From assembly GCA_049520515.1 (NCBI GenBank), contig JBEKPS010000004.1, positions 62,001-126,000 of the forward strand: a stretch of DNA of 64,000 bases, read 5' to 3'. Shown here in pieces: positions 52,482 through 60,736 of the stretch; position 1 is the stretch's first letter; each line of letters starts with the position of its first letter. The position numbers and the translations under genes were made by a program. Source of the DNA: JAFAMS01 sp049520515. Lineage in GTDB: Bacteria > Vulcanimicrobiota > Vulcanimicrobiia > Vulcanimicrobiales > Vulcanimicrobiaceae. The notes below the pieces were generated by a model. The model saw only the letters and a list, made by a program, of their open reading frames with translations. It was not told where the DNA came from and did not search any database.

Positions 52482-53455
52482 TGCCGAAGACCGCTCTCAT
52501 CACCGGCATCACCGGCCAGGACGGATCGTACCTGGCCGAATTTCTGTTAGAGCAAGGCTATCGTGTCATCGGCATGACGCGCCGCTCGAGCACCGATGTG
52601 CACGAACGGATCGAGCACATCGTCGATCGCATCGAGATCGTCTCGGGCGATCTACTCGATCAAAGCTCGATTACGTCAATCGTTGCGGCGACGCGTCCCG
52701 ACGATATCTACAACCTCGCGGCGCAGTCGTTCGTCCCGACTTCGTGGACGCAGCCCGTGCTCACCGGCGAGTTCACGGCGCTGGGCGTCACGCGTGTCCT
52801 CGAAGCAATTCGCTCGGTCGATACGAAGATTCGCTTCTATCAGGCTTCGAGCTCCGAGATGTTCGGCAAAGTCCGCGAGGTTCCGCAAACCGAGGACACG
52901 CCGTTCTATCCGCGCAGCCCGTACGGCGTCGCTAAAGTGTACGGGCACTACATCACGGTCAACTATCGCGAGAGCTACGACATCTTCGCAGTGAGCGGGA
53001 TATGCTTCAATCATGAATCGCCACGGCGTGGGCGTGAGTTCGTCACGCGCAAGATCAGCGACGGAGTTGCGCGCATCAAGCTTGGTCTCGCGAAGGAATT
53101 GCGGCTTGGGAATCTCGACGCAAAGCGCGACTGGGGCTATGCACTTGATTACGTGCGCGGGATGTGGATGATGCTCCAGCACAATACGCCGGAAGACTTC
53201 GTGCTTGCCACGGGCCGGACGCACACGGTCAAAGAGTTCGTGCGCCTGGCGTTCGAGTGCGTCGATCTGAATTGGGAGAAGTACGTCGTTGTCGATCCGC
53301 GCTTCTATCGCCCCGCCGAGGTCGACATGTTGGTCGGAGATCCAGCGAAGGCAAAGCGTCTGCTCGGATGGGAGCCTGAAGTTTCGTTCGAGCAGCTTGC
53401 CGAGATGATGGTTCGCGCGGATGTTGAGCGTTTGCGTCCGCTGGCAACGGTCTGA
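52481..53455 (+). CDS. gmd: GDP-mannose 4,6-dehydratase
   Basis: A 324-aa SDR converting GDP-mannose to GDP-4-keto-6-deoxymannose. ALITGITGQDGSYLAEFLL is the N-terminal NADP motif of Gmd, MTRRSST follows, and YNLAAQSFVPTSW, QASSSEMFG, YPRSPYGVAKVYGH (catalytic Tyr and Lys) and FNHESPRRGREFVTRKI are family signatures. The ATG at 52481 (TGATG with the PilZ stop) gives MPKTALITG. It is paired with the reductase gene 45 bp downstream. Confidence 0.93.
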   Translation: MPKTALITGITGQDGSYLAEFLLEQGYRVIGMTRRSSTDVHERIEHIVDRIEIVSGDLLDQSSITSIVAATRPDDIYNLAAQSFVPTSWTQPVLTGEFTALGVTRVLEAIRSVDTKIRFYQASSSEMFGKVREVPQTEDTPFYPRSPYGVAKVYGHYITVNYRESYDIFAVSGICFNHESPRRGREFVTRKISDGVARIKLGLAKELRLGNLDAKRDWGYALDYVRGMWMMLQHNTPEDFVLATGRTHTVKEFVRLAFECVDLNWEKYVVVDPRFYRPAEVDMLVGDPAKAKRLLGWEPEVSFEQLAEMMVRADVERLRPLATV

Positions 53456-53467
53456 TGATGACCGCTG

Positions 53468-53493
53468 TCCCTCGACTTCGCTCGGGATGACAA
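53468..53493. repeat. REP-like intergenic motif
   Basis: The 26-bp stretch includes CTTCGCTCGGGATGACAA; its complement begins TTGTCATCCCGAGCGAAG. Related cores occur at 57323-57343 (GCTACGCTCAGGATGAC) and, shorter, near 60693-60706 (GCCGGGATGACAA). All three are outside genes. It fills most of the 45-bp gap between gmd and rmd. Confidence 0.5.
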
Positions 53494-53500
53494 GCGAAAG

Positions 53501-54421
53501 ATGCAAATACTTGTAACGGGCGGGAGTGGTTTTGTCGGGCGGCGATTGGTTGCTGCGTTACGCGAACGCGGCGATGACGTCGTTTCGGCCGCGCCCTCGC
53601 AAGGCGACGATCAACATCTTCCGCTCGATCTAACCGATTCCGATAACGTTCGCGCCGTCGTCGAGATGGTGCAGCCTGATGTCGTCTACCATCTCGCCGC
53701 GCAGTCGTTCGTTCCGGCCTCGATCGAAGATCCGCTCACGACGTATCGTGTGAACGTCGACGGTACCGCGTTTCTGCTCGAGGCGTTACGAGAGCTCAAA
53801 CCACGGCTGCTGTTCGTGAGCTCCGCTGAAGTCTACGGACGCCGGCCGCAAGAGGATATGCCGCTGCGCGAAACGCTGCCGCCGCGCCCAGCCAATCCGT
53901 ATGCTGCATCGAAGGCGGCGGGAGAAGCGCTCGTGCTCGGTTGGCATCACGCCTACGGCATTGATGCGGTTATCTCGCGCGCCTTCAATCACATCGGCGC
54001 GGGACAAGATCATCGATTTGCGGTGCCCGCCTTCGCGCAGCGCTTGGCGCGCATCGCGGGCGGTCAAGAAGGCGTGCTCAACGTCGGCAACGTCGAGAGC
54101 GAGCGCGATTTTCTCGACGTGCGCGACGTCGTCGCCGCGTACATCGCGCTTGCGGATCGCGGCGTGGGCGGTGAGATCTACAACGTGTGCAGTGGACAGG
54201 CCGTCAAGATGCGCGAGGTGTTGCGCCGGCTCGTCAACATTGCCGGTGTTCCGGTTGAGATCCGCGAGGATCCCGAGCTGATGCGTGCGAGCGGCGAAGT
54301 GTTGCGTTCGGTCGGTGATCCCAGCAAACTCAAGCGCACGACCGGATGGTCGCCGCGCATCAGCCTTGCGGATTCGCTACGCGAAGTCTACGAGGAAGCG
54401 CGCGCCGAAGTCCCCGCGTAA
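53501..54421 (+). CDS. rmd: GDP-6-deoxy-D-mannose reductase (GDP-D-rhamnose synthesis)
   Basis: A 306-aa SDR that reduces the Gmd product to GDP-D-rhamnose. VTGGSGFVGRRLVAAL opens the protein; HLAAQSFVPASIEDP, VSSAEVYG, NPYAASKAAGEAL (Tyr and Lys), FNHIGAGQDHRFAVPAFAQ and VESERDFLDVRDVV match Rmd. Other GDP-keto-sugar reductases (for example giving GDP-talose) are close relatives. Its stop TAA overlaps the next ATG by 1 nt. Confidence 0.88.
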   Translation: MQILVTGGSGFVGRRLVAALRERGDDVVSAAPSQGDDQHLPLDLTDSDNVRAVVEMVQPDVVYHLAAQSFVPASIEDPLTTYRVNVDGTAFLLEALRELKPRLLFVSSAEVYGRRPQEDMPLRETLPPRPANPYAASKAAGEALVLGWHHAYGIDAVISRAFNHIGAGQDHRFAVPAFAQRLARIAGGQEGVLNVGNVESERDFLDVRDVVAAYIALADRGVGGEIYNVCSGQAVKMREVLRRLVNIAGVPVEIREDPELMRASGEVLRSVGDPSKLKRTTGWSPRISLADSLREVYEEARAEVPA

Positions 54422-55005
54422 TGGGCGTTCGTGCCATCGTCTTCAAGAATCGCGGCGCGTTGCTCGCGATTCCGGCACTGATTCTGGTGATTTTCGGAAA
54501 GCCGGGCGGAGCATCGATCTTCTCGGGCTTAGGGCTCGCATTCTTAGGTGAAGCGATTCGCTGCTGGGCGGTTGGCTATTCAGGTACGACGACACGCGCC
54601 GACCACGTCGTCGCGCCGCAGCTCGTCACTGCCGGCCCGTACGCCTACATGCGCAACCCGTTGTACGTAGGAAACTTTATCACCGCGCTGGGCTTTGCGC
54701 TTGCGTTCACAGGGAACAATCCGCCCACCGAACGATTGATACTCATAGGAGCTAGCTTGGCCGTTATGCTTGCCGTCTACGCGACGATCGTGCCGCACGA
54801 AGAGAGCTTTCTCCGCGCGACCTTCGGCGCGAGCTACGATGAGTATATGTTGCGCGTCCCGCGCGTGTGGCCGCGTCAGCCGAAGCTCTCGGCTGCGCAG
54901 CTTGGAACGTACGATGCAAGCGTGATCGGACGGGCTGAAACACGCACGTTCGTATTCTTCAGCCTCATGCTGGTAGTTCTCGCGCTCAAGGCCTTCGTGC
55001 TTTGA
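54421..55005 (+). CDS. PEMT/ICMT-type membrane methyltransferase
   Basis: A 194-aa protein with about four membrane helices. TAGPYAYMRNPLYVGNFI and HEESFLRATFGASYDEYM, then RVPRVWP are the conserved C-terminal motifs of isoprenylcysteine carboxyl methyltransferase and phospholipid methyltransferase families (GPY...RNPxY; EE...FG..Y..Y...VPR). SAM binds at the C-terminal half. In bacteria the substrate is often a lipid; here it is unknown. Coupled to rmd upstream and to the CDF gene by a TTGA overlap. Confidence 0.8.
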   Translation: MGVRAIVFKNRGALLAIPALILVIFGKPGGASIFSGLGLAFLGEAIRCWAVGYSGTTTRADHVVAPQLVTAGPYAYMRNPLYVGNFITALGFALAFTGNNPPTERLILIGASLAVMLAVYATIVPHEESFLRATFGASYDEYMLRVPRVWPRQPKLSAAQLGTYDASVIGRAETRTFVFFSLMLVVLALKAFVL

Positions 55006-55877
55006 CGCTGCGTGTAGCGTTCTTCGCGACCATGCTGATCGCGGCGATCGAATGCGCCGGCGGCTTTGTCGCGCATTCGCTCGCGTTGCTTACGGATAGC
55101 GCGCACGTCTTCTTGGATGCGGTTGCACTCTTGATCGCGCTCGCGGCGATGCACCTCGCCTCTCGCCCCGCGACGCGGCGGCAGACCTTTGGGTTCGGAC
55201 GCACTGAGATTCTCGCAGCCTTGCTCAACGGTGGCCTGCTGTTCGCGGTCACCGCGTTCATCGTTGTCGAAGCGGTGCGGCGTTTCATCCATCCAGTCGC
55301 GCCTGACGGCCCATTGATGGCGGCGTTCGCGGCGTTTGCGCTCGTCGTGAACGGGGCGCTCAGCGTCCTGCTCGCGCGCAAGACGCACGAGAGTCTCAAC
55401 ATGCGCGCGGCGCTGATGCATGTGATTAGCGACGCGCTTTCGTCGCTTGGCGTCATTGTCGGTGCGCTCGTCATTTGGCGATTCGGCTGGGTGTGGATCG
55501 ATCCGCTGCTCTCGATTGCAATTGCAGCGGTGATCGTGGTCGGCGTCGTGCGTATCATCCTCGAAGCCAGCGACGTGTTGCTCGAAAGCGTCCCGGCGCA
55601 CGTCAACGTCGAGCGCGTCCAAGAACGCATTCGCCTCGTCGAAGGCATCGTCGGCGTACACGATCTGCACGTCTGGACGCTGGGGACCGGTAACTACGCC
55701 CTTTCCGCGCACGTCTTATTGCCCGATCGCAGCATCAGCGATGCGACCCACATCTTGCAAAGCGTCGACCGTGCGATGCGCGATGAATTCGCGATCTCGC
55801 ACGTCACCGTGCAGTTCGAGTGTCAATCGTGCGCGGCCGACGAGCGGATCGTCTGCACCCAGCTGCAGCCAAAATAA
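55002..55877 (+). CDS. Cation diffusion facilitator (CzcD/ZitB-like)
   Basis: A 291-aa protein from a TTG at 55002. Six membrane helices are visible. The metal site is HSLALLTDSAHVFLD in the second helix and HVISDALSS in the fifth, i.e. the HxxxD-type residues of Zn/Cd/Co exporters. The cytosolic C-terminal domain has VHDLHVWTLGTGNYALSAHV, and the tail carries CQSCAADE and one more cysteine. It exports divalent metal ions by proton exchange. It sits 22 bp upstream of the thiolase gene without an obvious functional link. Confidence 0.88.
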   Translation: MTLRVAFFATMLIAAIECAGGFVAHSLALLTDSAHVFLDAVALLIALAAMHLASRPATRRQTFGFGRTEILAALLNGGLLFAVTAFIVVEAVRRFIHPVAPDGPLMAAFAAFALVVNGALSVLLARKTHESLNMRAALMHVISDALSSLGVIVGALVIWRFGWVWIDPLLSIAIAAVIVVGVVRIILEASDVLLESVPAHVNVERVQERIRLVEGIVGVHDLHVWTLGTGNYALSAHVLLPDRSISDATHILQSVDRAMRDEFAISHVTVQFECQSCAADERIVCTQLQPK

Positions 55878-55899
55878 TCGCTCCGGTGTCATCGGGAGC

Positions 55900-57252
55900 A
55901 TGAATGGAAAAGCCGTAGTCCTTGCCGCAACGCGCACGCCGTTCGGTCGCCTGGGTGGTGCCCTTTCGTCGCTTGCCGCGACCACGCTTGGAGCCGAAGC
56001 GATCCGCGGGGCGCTCGAGCGGGCCAAAGTCGATCGCGCCGACGTCGACCACGTCATCATGGGACAGGTCTTGCAAGGCGGGGCCGGGCAAGCGCCCGCG
56101 CGTCAAGCTTCCTATAAAGCGGGGCTTGCCAAGACCGTGACGAGCGAGACCCTGAACAAGGTCTGCGCCTCCGGCATGCTCGCCGTCGCGGCCGCCGCCC
56201 GGTTGATCGATAGCGGCGACTACCGCCTGATCGTCGCCGGCGGGATGGAATCGATGTCGAATGCGCCCTACGCGCTTCCCGGTGCGCGCAGCGGCTATCG
56301 CTTCGGCGACGGCAAGCTCGTCGATCTCATGATCCACGATGGCCTCTGGGACTTTTTCTTCGATGTGACGATGGCGTCGCAAGGCGCGAAGGTCGCAGCC
56401 GAGCTTGGCCTCACGCGCGAGATGCAAGATGAATTCGCGTACCAGAGCCACCTGCGCGCAACACAGGCGCAGGCAGCCGGACACTTCGCCGCCGAGATCG
56501 TGCCGATCCGCGTGGCGACAAAGCAGAAGGGCAAGATCGTCGTCGAGCAGGTACCAACGCGCGTTCCGGCTCGCGTTCCGGTAATGGCGGGCGGGAACGG
56601 CAGCTCGAATGTGTGGTCGCACGTGCCGCCCGATACGATGGTCCCCGATCCGCAAAAATATTCGCCGTATCTCGATGCGCACGCGCATGGTGAGATTCCG
56701 TCGACGCTCGTCGATCGCGATGAAGCAGTGCGCACCGACGCCAGCATGGCCGCGATGGCAAAGCTCCCCCCGATCGACAAAGATGGAAGCGTGACTGCGG
56801 GCAACGCGCCCGGCGTCAACGACGGCGCGGCTGCGCTCGTGCTCGCCGATCCGGCGTACGCGAAGAGTCATTTCGGCGCAGAAGTGCTTGCCACGATCGT
56901 CGATCACGCGACGGCCGCGTGGGATCCGCCGTATCTTGCGCTCACGCCCGCGATGGCGATCCAAAAATTGCTCGACCAACAAGGTCTCTCGCGTAACGAC
57001 ATCGCGGTCTGGGAGATCAACGAAGCATTCTCCGCCGTCGTGCTCAGCTCGTCACAGCGCTTGGGCCTCGGTTCGGACAAAGTGAATCTGCAAGGCGGCG
57101 CGGTTGCGATGGGTCATCCGATCGGCGCATCCGGTGCGCGCATCGTCGGAACAGTCATTCACCAATTGCGGCGGCGCGGCGGCGGACTCGGAATCGCTGC
57201 GATCTGCAGCGGCGGCGGCCAAGGCGACGCAATCCTAATTCGGGTAGACTAA
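55900..57252 (+). CDS. Acetyl-CoA acetyltransferase (thiolase) with an internal insert
   Basis: A 450-aa thiolase from the ATG at 55900 (GGGAGC just upstream). The nucleophile is Cys89 in LNKVCASGM; NEAFSAVV, GHPIGASGARI and the second cysteine in CSGGGQGDA complete the active site. The usual length is about 392 aa. The extra residues lie between VATKQKGKIVVEQVP (about 208) and GSVTAGNAPGVNDGAA (about 296), a Pro-rich region with SSNVWSHVPPDTMVPDPQKY. It condenses two acetyl-CoA or cleaves acetoacetyl-CoA and sits before hbd and acyl-CoA dehydrogenase genes. Confidence 0.9.
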   Translation: MNGKAVVLAATRTPFGRLGGALSSLAATTLGAEAIRGALERAKVDRADVDHVIMGQVLQGGAGQAPARQASYKAGLAKTVTSETLNKVCASGMLAVAAAARLIDSGDYRLIVAGGMESMSNAPYALPGARSGYRFGDGKLVDLMIHDGLWDFFFDVTMASQGAKVAAELGLTREMQDEFAYQSHLRATQAQAAGHFAAEIVPIRVATKQKGKIVVEQVPTRVPARVPVMAGGNGSSNVWSHVPPDTMVPDPQKYSPYLDAHAHGEIPSTLVDRDEAVRTDASMAAMAKLPPIDKDGSVTAGNAPGVNDGAAALVLADPAYAKSHFGAEVLATIVDHATAAWDPPYLALTPAMAIQKLLDQQGLSRNDIAVWEINEAFSAVVLSSSQRLGLGSDKVNLQGGAVAMGHPIGASGARIVGTVIHQLRRRGGGLGIAAICSGGGQGDAILIRVD

Positions 57253-57255
57253 CCT

Positions 57256-57492
57256 CAGCGGCACGCTTCGCGGGCCGAGCCGCCACAGCACAAGCATTTG
57301 TGACTTGCTCTCCATCGTATCGGAGCGCTACGCTCAGGATGACGCGGTTACGATGACAAAAAGTAGGGAGATCGCGCTCTCTCTAGCGTACCTTGGGCAT
57401 ATCGTGAGCAAGCAACAAATGCAACTGCTGTGGAGGGCTCGGCCCGACAATCGCGCCGCTGCTGATGGCACGGCCCGCGAAGCGAGCCGCTG
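57256..57492. repeat. 237-bp inverted-repeat element (REPIN/MITE-like)
   Basis: The ends, 57256-57281 and 57467-57492, are inverted copies matching at 24 of 26 bases and share the core GCTTCGCGGGCC. Further inside, GGGCCGAGCC (57272-57281) pairs with 57436-57445, CCACAGCA (57283-57290) with 57426-57433, and 57294-57310 with 57406-57422 (15 of 17). The loop contains a GAGCG-CTA-CGCTC hairpin (57323-57335) followed by the REP-like core. No transposase is present. It fills almost the whole gap between the thiolase and hbd; a 62-codon open frame inside is not considered a gene. Confidence 0.75.
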
Positions 57493-57498
57493 AATATT

Positions 57499-58374
57499 AT
57501 GCGAATCTTAGTTATAGGCGCGGGGCAGATGGGTTCCGGGATTGCGCAAGTCTGCGCGCAAGCCGGACACGAAGTGCTGCTCAACGATCGCGAAGAGAAA
57601 TTCGTCGAGCACGGCATTCGCTCGATCGAGAAGAATCTGGATCGCGCGGTTGAGAAAGGCCGGATGACGGCCGAAGAGCGCGGACGCGTTCTCTCGCATA
57701 TCGATCCGCGACTGCACTTCACGAACCTCGATGTCGCAATCGCGATCGAAGCCGCTACCGAAAACCTCCATCTCAAGCTCGAGATTTTCCGCAAGCTGAA
57801 CGAATCGACGGCGCCCGAGACAATCCTCGCGAGCAACACGTCGTCGATCTCGATCACGAAGCTGGCCGCCGTCTGCGACAATCCGGGACGCGTGATCGGC
57901 ATGCACTTCATGAATCCCGTTCCGGTCATGAAGCTCGTCGAAGTCATTCGCGCGATTCAAACGACGGATGCGACCGCGAAATTCGTCCACGATCTGGCGG
58001 CTCAACTCGGCAAGACGACCGCAGAGTCGCGCGACATGCCCGGCTTCATTGCAAATCGCATTTTGATGCCGCTGATCAATGAAGCGGTCTTTGCGCTATT
58101 CCAAGGCGTCGGTACGCCCGATGCAATCGATACGGTCGCAAAGCTCGGTCTCAATCATCCGATGGGGCCGCTCGAGCTCGCCGATTTGATTGGTCTGGAT
58201 ACGTGCCTCGCCATTATGGAAGTCTTGTACGACGGACTGGGCGATCAGAAGTACAATCCGTGCGCGCTGCTGCGGCAATACGTCGATGCGGGCTGGTACG
58301 GCCGCAAGACGGGCCGCGGTTTCTACACGTACGAGAACGGCCGCAAGGTCAGCGCTGAGGCGGTACCCGCATAG
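57499..58374 (+). CDS. hbd: 3-hydroxybutyryl-CoA dehydrogenase
   Basis: A 291-aa NAD-dependent enzyme. VIGAGQMGSGIAQVCAQAG at the N-terminus is the nucleotide motif, EAATENLHLKLEIFR, SNTSSISITKLA and the catalytic-His region GMHFMNPVPVMKLVEVI follow, and DMPGFIANRILMPLINEAV, then GLNHPMGPLELADLIGLDT are the substrate domain. Typical length 280-290. The start lies 6 bp after the inverted-repeat element. Its TAG stop overlaps the presumed ATA start of the acyl-CoA dehydrogenase. Confidence 0.93.
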   Translation: MRILVIGAGQMGSGIAQVCAQAGHEVLLNDREEKFVEHGIRSIEKNLDRAVEKGRMTAEERGRVLSHIDPRLHFTNLDVAIAIEAATENLHLKLEIFRKLNESTAPETILASNTSSISITKLAAVCDNPGRVIGMHFMNPVPVMKLVEVIRAIQTTDATAKFVHDLAAQLGKTTAESRDMPGFIANRILMPLINEAVFALFQGVGTPDAIDTVAKLGLNHPMGPLELADLIGLDTCLAIMEVLYDGLGDQKYNPCALLRQYVDAGWYGRKTGRGFYTYENGRKVSAEAVPA

Positions 58375-59516
58375 CACAATTCGAGCTCACCGACGACCAG
58401 CGTGCGATCCAGCAGCTGGCCGCAGAGTTTGCAAAGCGTGAGATCGCGCCGCACATTGCGGAATGGGATCGCTCGCAGACCTTTCCGCGCGCGCTGTTTA
58501 CGAAAATGACGGAAGCCGGGCTGATGGGCATCATCATTCCGGAAGAATACGGCGGCGTCGGTGCGGACTACGTGAGCTATGCGTTGGCCGTCGAGCAGAT
58601 CGCGAAGGTCGACGCCGGTTCAGCCGTGACGCTTTCCGTGCACGCGATGATTTGTTCGGCGATTCTTCGCCTCGGCACGGATGCACAGAAGAAGAAATAT
58701 TTACCGATGCTCGCGAGCGGCGATGCAATCGCCGCGTTTGCGCTCACCGAGCCTGAGGCCGGCTCCGATGCCGCGGCGTTGCGCGCGACTGCGCGGCGCG
58801 AGGGCGACAGTTTCGTTTTGAACGGCCGCAAGCAGTGGTGCTCGAACGGCGGCGAGTCCGCCGTCATCATGGGCATGTTTCGCACCGGCGGCGCAGGCGT
58901 GCGCGGCATCTCGGCCTTTTTGATCGATCATCCCTCGAAGGGAATGGTGATCGAGAACCTCTCGAACAAGCTCGGCATTCACACCAGCAACACATGCGAC
59001 ATCGCCTTCGACGACGTGCACGTTCCCGCGAGTGCGCTACTCGCCGCCGAAGGCGAAGGCTTACGCAGCGCGCTAAGCACGTTGACGTCGGGACGCATCG
59101 GGATCGCGTCGCAAGCCTGCGGCATTCTCGGCGCATGTCTCGACGCATCGATTCAGTTTGCGAAAGATCGTGAGGCTTTCGGCAAACCGATCGCAGCGTT
59201 CGAAGCGATCTCGTTCAAGATCGCGCGCATGGCTGCGGATCTCAACGCTGCACAGCTGTCCACATATCGCGCGGCCGCGCTATGCGATGCGGGCAAACCC
59301 TTCGCGGTCGAAGCCAGTATGGCGAAACTCTTCGCCTCGACGAAAGCGCGCGAACATGCATCCGAAGCCGTGCAAATACACGGCGGCTACGGATACATGA
59401 GCGATTTCCCGGTCGAACGCTACTATCGCGATGCGAAGATCACGGAAATCTACGAAGGCACGTCAGAGGTGCAGCAGATGATCATCGCCCGCGCACTACT
59501 CGGCCGCATCGACTAG
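58371..59516 (+). CDS. Short-chain acyl-CoA dehydrogenase, probable non-ATG (ATA) start
   Basis: Homology begins at FELTDDQRAIQQLAAEFA (from 58380), but the first in-frame ATG is only at 58506 and would remove 45 conserved residues. Between the upstream in-frame stop (58356) and 58506 there is no ATG, GTG or TTG. The codon at 58371 is ATA, in the position and context of a normal 4-nt overlap with the hbd stop (ATAG). From there the protein is 381 aa, the family norm. AFALTEPEAGSDAAAL, GRKQWCSNGGES, the catalytic Glu in IYEGTSEVQQM and GGYGYMSDFPVERYYRD are present. It oxidises short acyl-CoA with FAD and electron-transfer flavoprotein. Confidence 0.82.
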   Translation: MAQFELTDDQRAIQQLAAEFAKREIAPHIAEWDRSQTFPRALFTKMTEAGLMGIIIPEEYGGVGADYVSYALAVEQIAKVDAGSAVTLSVHAMICSAILRLGTDAQKKKYLPMLASGDAIAAFALTEPEAGSDAAALRATARREGDSFVLNGRKQWCSNGGESAVIMGMFRTGGAGVRGISAFLIDHPSKGMVIENLSNKLGIHTSNTCDIAFDDVHVPASALLAAEGEGLRSALSTLTSGRIGIASQACGILGACLDASIQFAKDREAFGKPIAAFEAISFKIARMAADLNAAQLSTYRAAALCDAGKPFAVEASMAKLFASTKAREHASEAVQIHGGYGYMSDFPVERYYRDAKITEIYEGTSEVQQMIIARALLGRID

Positions 59517-59519
59517 CAC

Positions 59520-60623
59520 TTAGTTCGGGACTTCGCAGGACTCGAAGTCGAAGCTGTACATTCCGACGCCGGAAGCTTGCGGCTCGAGCATGAGATCGTG
59601 CGTGCCCCACTTCTTGTTGTCGACGATGTCGTAGGCGCGCGATACGTCGACGATCATGTACGAACGTCCCTGCGCGTCGTATTGAATGTCGGAGCCGGCG
59701 TCTTCGTGCGCAAGCGGCTTTCCATCTTGCGTCACCGTCACCGTTACGGGTGTGCCTTCCGGACGCATCACGCCGACGACTTGAATCGCGTGATACTTGA
59801 GTGCCAGATGTTCACGTCCGTCCATCGACGCGAGGCCTTGCGATACTTTTCGCCATGAACCTTGCAGATAAATCGAGCCGTCTTTGTGTGCGCCCCGGTC
59901 GTAATACATCGCAAGCGTCATCCCGGATAGCGGCGACGACGATTGCGATCCGAAGGAATCGTGCGCGGCTTGCGGCGGCGGGTTACCGATTCTGGCGTTC
60001 TGACCGCCGACGAACGTTTCTTCGGTCTTAGGATAGCAGACCGCGCCCGGCTTGCTGTAGCTATCTTGCGGTAAGAGCGCCATGACCGGCGGCAATTGCA
60101 GCGACGGATTCGCGCGTTTGAGCAGATATTGGATGCGTTGTTCGGTTTCGGTGTAGCCGCCTTCACCGATCACGCTGTCGTTTCGTTTTCCATCTACGTC
60201 GAAGAGTAGCTCGTGCGGCCACGTGTTCGTACCGTAGCGATTCCAGATTGTATAATTGTTATCGAGGACGACCGGCCACGTTACCTCGAGACGCTTCGTC
60301 GCCGCTTCGACGTTCTTGGCGTCGCCCGAGAAGGCGAACTCCGGCGTGTGCACGCCGACGATCACGAAACCGTACTTCGCATAGCGCTTGTACCATTCGC
60401 GCAGATACGGAAGCGTGCGCAAGCAATTGACGCAGGTGTATTCCCAAAAGTCGACGAGGACGACTTTTCCGCGCAAATCGGCAAGCGTGAGCGGCGCGCT
60501 GTTCAACCATCCGCTGCCGCCGTCCAACGGAAGAATCGCTTCGGGCTCAGCGGCCTTCACGACCGTCGACACCAGGAGCAGCATCGCAAGCGTAGCGATC
60601 GCAGAACGGAACGGCAACTTCAT
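59520..60623 (-). CDS. Exported thioredoxin-like protein (DipZ C-terminal type)
   Basis: A 367-aa protein from the ATG at 60623, with AAGGAT just upstream and the signal peptide SAIATLAMLLLVSTVVKAAE. The thioredoxin domain has VVLVDFWEYTCVNCLRTLPY, so the active site is CVNC, then VHTPEFAFS and a cis-Pro region TWPHELLFD. A second domain of about 150 residues resembles the galactose-binding-like C-terminal domain of DipZ-type proteins (LQGSWRKVSQ, VVGVMRPEGTPVTVTV). It probably reduces or isomerises disulfides in the periplasm. The membrane CcdA-like domain of true DipZ is absent. It ends 3 bp from the convergent acyl-CoA dehydrogenase. Confidence 0.8.
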   Translation of the reverse strand: MKLPFRSAIATLAMLLLVSTVVKAAEPEAILPLDGGSGWLNSAPLTLADLRGKVVLVDFWEYTCVNCLRTLPYLREWYKRYAKYGFVIVGVHTPEFAFSGDAKNVEAATKRLEVTWPVVLDNNYTIWNRYGTNTWPHELLFDVDGKRNDSVIGEGGYTETEQRIQYLLKRANPSLQLPPVMALLPQDSYSKPGAVCYPKTEETFVGGQNARIGNPPPQAAHDSFGSQSSSPLSGMTLAMYYDRGAHKDGSIYLQGSWRKVSQGLASMDGREHLALKYHAIQVVGVMRPEGTPVTVTVTQDGKPLAHEDAGSDIQYDAQGRSYMIVDVSRAYDIVDNKKWGTHDLMLEPQASGVGMYSFDFESCEVPN

Positions 60624-60736
60624 ATCCTTGCAACGCATACGATTAGACGGTAGTCGCACCTCCATCCGCTAGGGGAAAAAATTGACTAAAGTCGCCGGGA
60701 TGACAACGGAAGATAACCGTCAAAGGCCGCCGCCTC

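Noticed and set aside
54876..55712. 278-codon open frame on the minus strand
   Set aside because: Antisense to the methyltransferase and CDF transporter genes; charged low-complexity translation.
55804..56982. 392-codon open frame on the minus strand
   Set aside because: It is antisense to the thiolase, whose frame has complete family motifs; the reading is Arg/His-rich with no recognisable domain.
57305..57493. 62-codon open frame between thiolase and hbd
   Set aside because: Lies within the inverted-repeat element; the protein shows no family and its composition follows the repeat.
60682..60717. Promoter for sucC starting with TTGACT
   Set aside because: The nearest -10-like hexamer (GATAAC) is 24 bp away, too far for a normal promoter.
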